A stretch of DNA of 64,000 bases, from the NCBI GenBank assembly GCA_037783415.1, contig JAZGTN010000097.1, positions 4,402,001-4,466,000 of the forward strand, written 5' to 3'. The first letter of the stretch is position 1. Every line of letters begins with the position of its first letter. Positions 61,701 through 64,000 of this stretch are shown here, piece after piece. The notes beneath the pieces were generated by a model that saw nothing but the letters and a program-made list of their open reading frames with translations, had not been told where the DNA came from and made no database searches. Source of the stretch: Leptasterias polaris (lineage: Eukaryota; Echinodermata; Asteroidea; Forcipulatida; Asteriidae). The translations under genes and the position numbers were made by a program.

Positions 61701-64000
61701 TTTTTTTTTCCCCCTCTGTTCTGAAATCTCACACAACCTCCGCTTTCAAGCACTGTCCACGAGCCTTGAATTCATTATAAAAAGAAAACAGAAAAATGTT
61801 TTATACTTTAAAAGATTTTAACGTTTTTCTGTTATGATGAGTTCACAATTTCATACACAAACCTTGGTTTGTTCGGCAAGCTCCCACGCTGGCACTAATA
61901 CCAAGCATCTTGGTCGCCCGGCTCTGGCAACTGTACCATGCTGTGATGTATCCAACAGTAACAGATGTATGATGGGTAATAAGTATGTCATGGTTTTGCC
62001 GCTACCCGTTTCAGCCGCACATAAAACGTTTCTCCCTTGTAGAATAGACGGAATGGCAGCAGCCTGTAGAGTTGAGGAAATGGAAAAAAGCACGAAGCAC
62101 AAAGAAAATAATTACCCATTAAAATATGATGAAAGCTGAATACTTTCATTTTGATCCCCAATACACTATGCTATACAATAATACACAGGTAGTAAAATTG
62201 AAGTCAACATCGAACATAAGAAGAAGGTGACTTTTTGAGGATAATAAGTTGTTAAAAGAAGTTTAACGCGGTATGCTTTTATACATGTACATGTCATATG
62301 CCCATAACTTTGTCCTTTTTTCACCAAGACAATAAACATAATGCTAGACATTACATATACAGCCCACAGGTCCAAAAGTCAAGTTACAATGTACTGGGTT
62401 AAAAGAGGCTCTCTAGTTCCCATCTTGTGTGTGGCACTGTGAGGTCTCTTTGTGCCATAAAACCCTTCATACTCCCTAGGCCCACTGTCCCACAGGTGAG
62501 CTCGATCCTCCACTATCCTTCACTATCCTCCACTCTTATTTCACTTCACACCAACATGTTTGGAGGTAAGATTGGCATCCCTGGCCCAGTGATTAGCAAT
62601 TGTGTATATGGGCATTCAGTCCTCAATGCTCCGCAATGAAGAGAGTTTGGGAGGGTTAGGGTTAATGTCTGGTCATCTGTGTTACTGTTTTTTCCCAGGA
62701 GCACAGAATCAAACAAAACCTAAGATTGCTGAGGGGAAATACTAGAGGGAAAGAGCTTCTTACTTGAATTCTTGTCGGTGATGAAATATCCATCGACTGA
62801 AGCGTTTCTAGTAGGACCTTATTCAGCATCAGACTCTCAAAATCAACTGGTTTACTGGAGCCATCCTCACTGTCCTGCACAGATGGATTCTGTATTCACA
62901 ATATATCAATCAAGATGTAAACAAGTTTACCAACTGTTAAAATGGACGGAAAAAGGGAAACTGACGCTGAAGTAGAGCTGTGATACAGTTTTTGCTTTGC
63001 TTGTTCAAGACACCTGCTTTCATCTTTACCATGCTGCATTGATTCACCCAGAAGAATTACAAAATGGTATTTCTGTATTATGTATGAGCTCTTTATTTTG
63101 ATCAACCCAAAATCATTTAAGCATTTACCCAGTCAGTTTCCCTTGTGGTTTATTATTTGATTATCTGATATAAAAAGTCGCATCCCCTTAAGGTGATCCC
63201 CTGGCTGCCGCTTCCCAGGTTGTATCGTATACTTGGGTGTGATCCCTGGCTACACGGCAGTTTGCGGTTGAATGGCTTCTGACTGGCACCCCCGAACAAA
63301 GATATTGACAAAATAGGGAGACCGCCAACATAGGGCTAGATAGCTCAGTTGGTAGAGCGCCGGCACGTTAAACCGGAGGTCGTTGTTCAAATCCCGCTCT
63401 AGTCAATTTTTCTTTGTTCAACCCAAAATCATTTAAGCATTTACCCAGTCAGTTTCCCTTGTGGTTTATTATTTGAGCTCTTTATTTTATCAATTAATCT
63501 TTTTTGTAAAAAGTTGTTCTATGTTTTGACCCAAGCAGAGTCTTTCTCAAAGGCTCATCAACCTTTTTCTTACAAGAACATTAATATATATATGAAATAA
63601 CAAACCTGTGAAAGTTTAGGCGCAATCGGTCTTCGGAGTCATGAGAAAACAGTGAAAACCCCCATTATATGTTTTAACTTTTTTTCAAACATAAGATTTT
63701 ATCCTGCAGGATAAAGACTATTGTTTCACTCATTTCCTAAAAACTATGGCATTTCAAGCAAAACAAATTCAAGGGAAGTTTTCCACCATGACCATCTTTA
63801 AACCATGTAAGTTATGTGCAAATCTGGGAACATTTATATTTTCAATCTTAACAATGTTGTAAAAAGCACTTAATTTTTGTTTTTTTAAATGACATTGAGA
63901 GAAGTTTATTCACAGAGATATGCAAAGCCTTACCAGAGAAACTTACCCCTCTATAGGCCAGGATAGTAAAGTGATCCCCACAGGACCCTTTGTGTTTCCA
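55637..64000 (-). CDS. DDX28: DDX28 DEAD-box RNA helicase (gene-level span, 5' end outside window)
   Basis: Eleven minus-strand exons join in frame for about 444 residues. Motifs in order: Q motif (PTRIQ), Walker A AAETGSGKT, Ia PAWELAEQ (canonical Arg replaced by Trp), Ib STPG, II DEAD, III GAT in place of SAT, IV VMIFCNE, V VCTDIGSRGMD and VI YIHRVGRVGR. The GAT motif, the PHLHRIMPHVNQKFLRL linker and the WDVDLVKAIE end match my memory of human DDX28 rather than other DEAD-box proteins. DDX28 is an ATP-dependent RNA helicase of mitochondrial RNA granules needed for large mitoribosomal subunit assembly. The mitochondrial targeting N-terminus is beyond 64000. Human DDX28 is intronless, so the many introns here are notable. 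Confidence 0.93.
55804..55975 (+). mobile_element. tRNA-derived SINE family B, copy 1
   Basis: The head reads TTGGTGGTTTAGTGTTAAGA with a B box region TGTAGGTTCCTATCCC. It is followed by TCTGTGG plus a T run, then ACTGGGTATACGGTGCTGAT and CACACATCAGT. It lies in the last DDX28 intron, antisense to the gene. The tail matches copies at about 57220 and 59426. Confidence 0.8.
56346..56498 (-). CDS. DDX28: DDX28 exon (motif VI)
   Basis: It encodes VRHVVNFDFPNFISDYIHRV then GRVGRVNSSGSGHVTNFVVQ and KWDVDLVKAIE. YIHRVGRVGR is helicase motif VI, with the Arg fingers that contact ATP. The acceptor is TTGACAG and the donor is GTAGAA. Confidence 0.95.
56680..56772 (-). CDS. DDX28: DDX28 exon (motif V)
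   Basis: It encodes ERAGIFSSFQKGVNNVLVCT then DIGSRGMDMIQ. The VCTDIGSRGMD stretch is motif V. The acceptor is CTCCTCCAG and the donor is GTAATA. Phase 0 at both ends. Confidence 0.95.
56773..57459 (-). other. DDX28 intron with SINE fragment and poly-C
   Basis: This intron holds a C20 run at 57174-57193 and SINE family B copy 2 at about 57220-57360. No other feature is seen. Confidence 0.7.
57220..57360 (+). mobile_element. tRNA-derived SINE family B, copy 2 (diverged head)
   Basis: A degraded head (GGGTGGGATGCGAGGGTCTT, GGATTCTAACTCC) precedes GCCTTTGGATTTTTGCCCAC, then ACTGAGTATACAATG and CACACATCTGTGTAGGG. The tail identifies the family even though the promoter boxes have decayed. Confidence 0.7.
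57460..57611 (-). CDS. DDX28: DDX28 exon (motif IV)
   Basis: It encodes TILGIVTRDCKQRVPVMIFC then NEITTCNWLAWFLEESNIKV and LRLNGDMDPE. VMIFCNE is motif IV, and the NWL..L.......LRL.G block is DDX28-like. The acceptor is TCCTCTCAG and the donor is GTATGT. Confidence 0.95.
58294..58486. mobile_element. Palindromic short element M1, copy f
   Basis: The left GGCCCAATTTCATAAAGCTG and the right TATGTAGTTGAGCCC flank TTATTTGCTAAGCAAAAAAT, GGGGCACCAGTCACAA, GGTAGCCCGTTTTTGCTAAG and TGCTTATAGGC. It is full-length and closest to copy e. Confidence 0.82.
58597..58950 (+). mobile_element. tRNA-derived SINE family C, copy 6 (full length)
   Basis: The head GTCATGGCCGAGTGGTTAAG and ATCGGATTCAAGTTCTGGTG, with B box GGTTCGAGTCCCGG, is a Ser/Leu-type tRNA derivative. 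The body has CCTTGAGCAAGACACTTTGC, ATAAATGGGTACCTGC and GCCCGGGCTGTACACTCCCC. The tail AAAGCGCATTGAGACG...AAATGCGCTATATAAGAAC ends in (TATTATT)n. The tail form is common in deuterostome SINEs. It lies antisense in a DDX28 intron. Confidence 0.93.
58959..59055 (-). CDS. DDX28: DDX28 exon (inter-domain linker), weak donor
   Basis: It encodes ESALETIATPHLHRIMPHVN then QKFLRLHSQDKA. The HLHRIMPHVNQKFLRL stretch is almost identical to the human DDX28 linker as I remember it. The acceptor TTTTCCCAG is strong. The donor GTTGGATTAATAATAATA is poor, and the AT-rich part is the tail of an inserted SINE. Confidence 0.9.
59426..59580 (+). mobile_element. tRNA-derived SINE family B, copy 3
   Basis: The head CGACTAGCTCAGTGGTCTAG then CGGTAAGACATATACTC and B box GGGTTCGAATCCTACCCC is clearly tRNA-like. 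It is followed by CTGCCTGTGGATTTTTT, ACTGAGTATACAGTGCTTAA and CACATCAGTGTAAGGGC. This is the best-preserved of the three copies. The anticodon arm does not fold well, so it is not a functional tRNA gene. Confidence 0.85.
59671..59840. mobile_element. 170-bp foldback element (GGGGGACAGAATC repeats)
   Basis: The left end CCGGTGTGGACGGAGATTCT and the right end GACAGATTTCCCTATGACAC then CGG are inverted. Each side holds two copies of GATTCTGTCCCCC in opposite orientation plus CCATATGG, so the unit folds on itself. No coding sequence; no clear target duplication. Confidence 0.85.
59975..60085 (-). CDS. DDX28: DDX28 exon (motif III)
   Basis: It encodes VSTLPHSKQKPFQETQMILT then GATMPKQAANTLKEILP. 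Motif III is GAT rather than SAT, as in human DDX28 (VGATFP in memory). The acceptor is GACGTAG and the donor is GTAAGC. Phase 0 at both ends. Confidence 0.93.
60086..60869 (-). other. DDX28 intron, no feature recognised
   Basis: This 784-base intron has short GC-richer parts near 60540-60760 where both strands are open for about 65 codons. I cannot link them to any protein or repeat seen elsewhere in the window. Confidence 0.6.
60870..60976 (-). CDS. DDX28: DDX28 exon (motif II, DEAD box)
   Basis: It encodes EFVSLEGVTHIVIDEADTML then DDSFSRSTLNILGRMH. VIDEAD is the Walker B motif that coordinates Mg-ATP. The acceptor is TATCTGCAG and the donor is GTGAGT. Confidence 0.96.
60977..61479 (-). 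other. DDX28 intron occupied by a LINE fragment
   Basis: Most of this 503-base intron is the plus-strand LINE remnant at about 61040-61440. Confidence 0.7.
61040..61440 (+). mobile_element. LINE 3' fragment (RTE-like endonuclease/reverse transcriptase C-terminus)
   Basis: Plus-strand translation gives TERAMERK, then KKSRRQDVIKTIKSNKWRWA, GHLARRYENRR and RKRGRQNRRWRDELR. This is the recurrent C-terminal pattern QRAMER...R..D......KW.WAGH.AR......W.P......RGRP...W.D of animal non-LTR retrotransposons. Stops and frameshifts are present, so it is dead. It lies antisense within DDX28. Confidence 0.82.
61480..61630 (-). CDS. DDX28: DDX28 exon (motif Ib region)
   Basis: It encodes FVAKKLLANTSLNVRHLDGQ then KVTKTLKNTFLSPVDILIST and PGPILNCLRR. 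STPGPI stands for the TPGR motif Ib; DDX28 proteins have TPGA or similar here. The acceptor is CCATCACAG and the donor is GTAGTT. Ends in phase 1. Confidence 0.93.
61863..62063 (-). CDS. DDX28: DDX28 exon (motifs I and Ia)
   Basis: It encodes AAAIPSILQGRNVLCAAETG then SGKTMTYLLPIIHLLLLDTS, QHGTVARAGRPRCLVLVPAW and ELAEQTK. AAETGSGKT is the ATP-binding P-loop. Motif Ia reads PAWELAEQ where nearly all DEAD-box proteins have P[TS]RELA. The acceptor is AACTCTACAG and the donor is GTTTGT. Confidence 0.96.
62064..62763 (-). other. DDX28 intron, no feature seen
   Basis: This 700-base intron has a few short pyrimidine repeats (CCTCCACTATCC at about 62507-62540) and nothing else I can name. Confidence 0.7.
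62764..62874 (-). CDS. DDX28: DDX28 exon (Q motif)
   Basis: It encodes DSEDGSSKPVDFESLMLNKV then LLETLQSMDISSPTRIQ. The conserved F with PTxIQ 22-23 residues later is the Q motif that recognises adenine. The acceptor is ATCTGTGCAG and the donor is GTAAGA. Phase 0 at both ends. Confidence 0.95.
63102..63160 (+). repeat. 59-bp direct repeat, left copy
   Basis: It starts TCAACCCAAAATCATTTAAG and ends GTGGTTTATTATTTGA. It is identical over 59 bases to 63418-63476. Its first bases match the 3' tail of SINE family A. Confidence 0.97.
63289..63432 (+). mobile_element. tRNA-derived SINE family A, copy 2
   Basis: The leader CAAAGATATTGACAAAATAG then GGAGACCGCC precedes a tRNA-like head (63333-63404) with A box TAGCTCAGTTGG and B box TGTTCAAATCC. 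The acceptor arm still pairs (GGCTAGA / TCTAGTC) but the T stem does not. The tail is AATTTTTCTTTGTTCAACCC. Same order as copy 1 at 15130-15278, so not a functional tRNA gene. Confidence 0.85.
63418..63476 (+). repeat. 59-bp direct repeat, right copy
   Basis: It is identical to 63102-63160. It begins inside the SINE tail. GAGCTCTTTATTTT follows this copy and also precedes the left copy (63085-63098), so the flanks were rearranged too. Confidence 0.97.
63947..64000 (-). CDS. DDX28: DDX28 exon, partial (runs off the window)
   Basis: The visible 18 codons encode WKHKGSCGDHFTILAYRG before a GTAAGT donor. The W(K)..........DHF.I pattern matches the GWK...RRDHFSI segment of human DDX28 as I remember it. 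The exon's acceptor and the N-terminus lie beyond 64000. Confidence 0.8.

Larger units (their letters stand above)
62875..63946 (-). other. DDX28 intron with SINE bracketed by direct repeats
   Basis: This intron holds identical 59-bp direct repeats at 63102-63160 and 63418-63476 and, between them, a plus-strand SINE of family A. The rest is AT-rich without features. Confidence 0.75.

Noticed and set aside
63333..63404. Functional tRNA gene
   Set aside because: A and B boxes are present but the T stem does not pair and the anticodon stem has a mismatch. The same unit with leader and tail occurs at 15130-15278, so it is a SINE.
1..64000. Bacterial-type defence system, CRISPR, phage, viral or toxin genes
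   Set aside because: No such genes or arrays are visible; all coding content is spliced animal genes and retro- or DNA-transposon remnants.

Overview
This is a 64-kb piece of AT-rich animal nuclear DNA. Genes are split into short exons with GT/AG borders, introns reach about 6 kb, and there is no operon structure, CRISPR array, plasmid or phage content. Protein similarity (recalled, not searched) and the repeats (several tRNA-headed SINE families, TTAA-flanked foldback elements, LINE 3' ends) suggest an invertebrate deuterostome, most likely an echinoderm. The species cannot be fixed from the window alone.

Layout. (1) Positions 3068-35068, plus strand: a Dbl-family Rho guanine-nucleotide exchange factor of the PLEKHG1/2/3 group, rebuilt here as 15 coding exons in continuous frame (about 1533 residues from the first in-exon ATG). 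It has an acidic, Ser-rich N-terminus, a DH (RhoGEF) domain, a PH domain, a basic linker partly encoded by tiny exons, and a long phospho-rich tail on one 2.3-kb terminal exon. (2) Positions 35069 to about 42400: 3'UTR and intergenic DNA with a 50-bp minisatellite. (3) Positions 42436-42618, minus strand: an open, charged reading frame that may be an orphan terminal exon. (4) YPEL5 (Yippee-like 5), minus strand: one coding exon at 48175-48534, a 4.5-kb intron, and a likely promoter and 5'UTR exon near 53.06-53.2 kb with a perfect CRE and an ETS-type site. (5) From 55637 through the right edge, minus strand: DDX28, a mitochondrial-type DEAD-box helicase. Ten complete coding exons and part of an eleventh are visible; the N-terminus lies outside the window.

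The three recognised genes act separately: cytoskeletal Rho signalling, a CTLH-complex/centrosome-associated protein, and mitoribosome assembly. The space between exons is densely colonised by repeats. The clearest cases are a 2.15-kb element with 36-bp near-perfect terminal inverted repeats that carries a second transposon nested inside it (with its own TTATG duplication), a 382-bp TTAA-flanked foldback, at least two TTAA elements sharing one terminus type, six copies of a palindromic short element, and three tRNA-derived SINE families.

I found no convincing undescribed multi-gene system. The most notable observations are the many-intron structure of DDX28, a SINE tail abutting a weak DDX28 splice donor, an Arg-to-Trp change in its motif Ia, a SINE bracketed by 59-bp identical direct repeats, and a duplicated motif in the PLEKHG tail.
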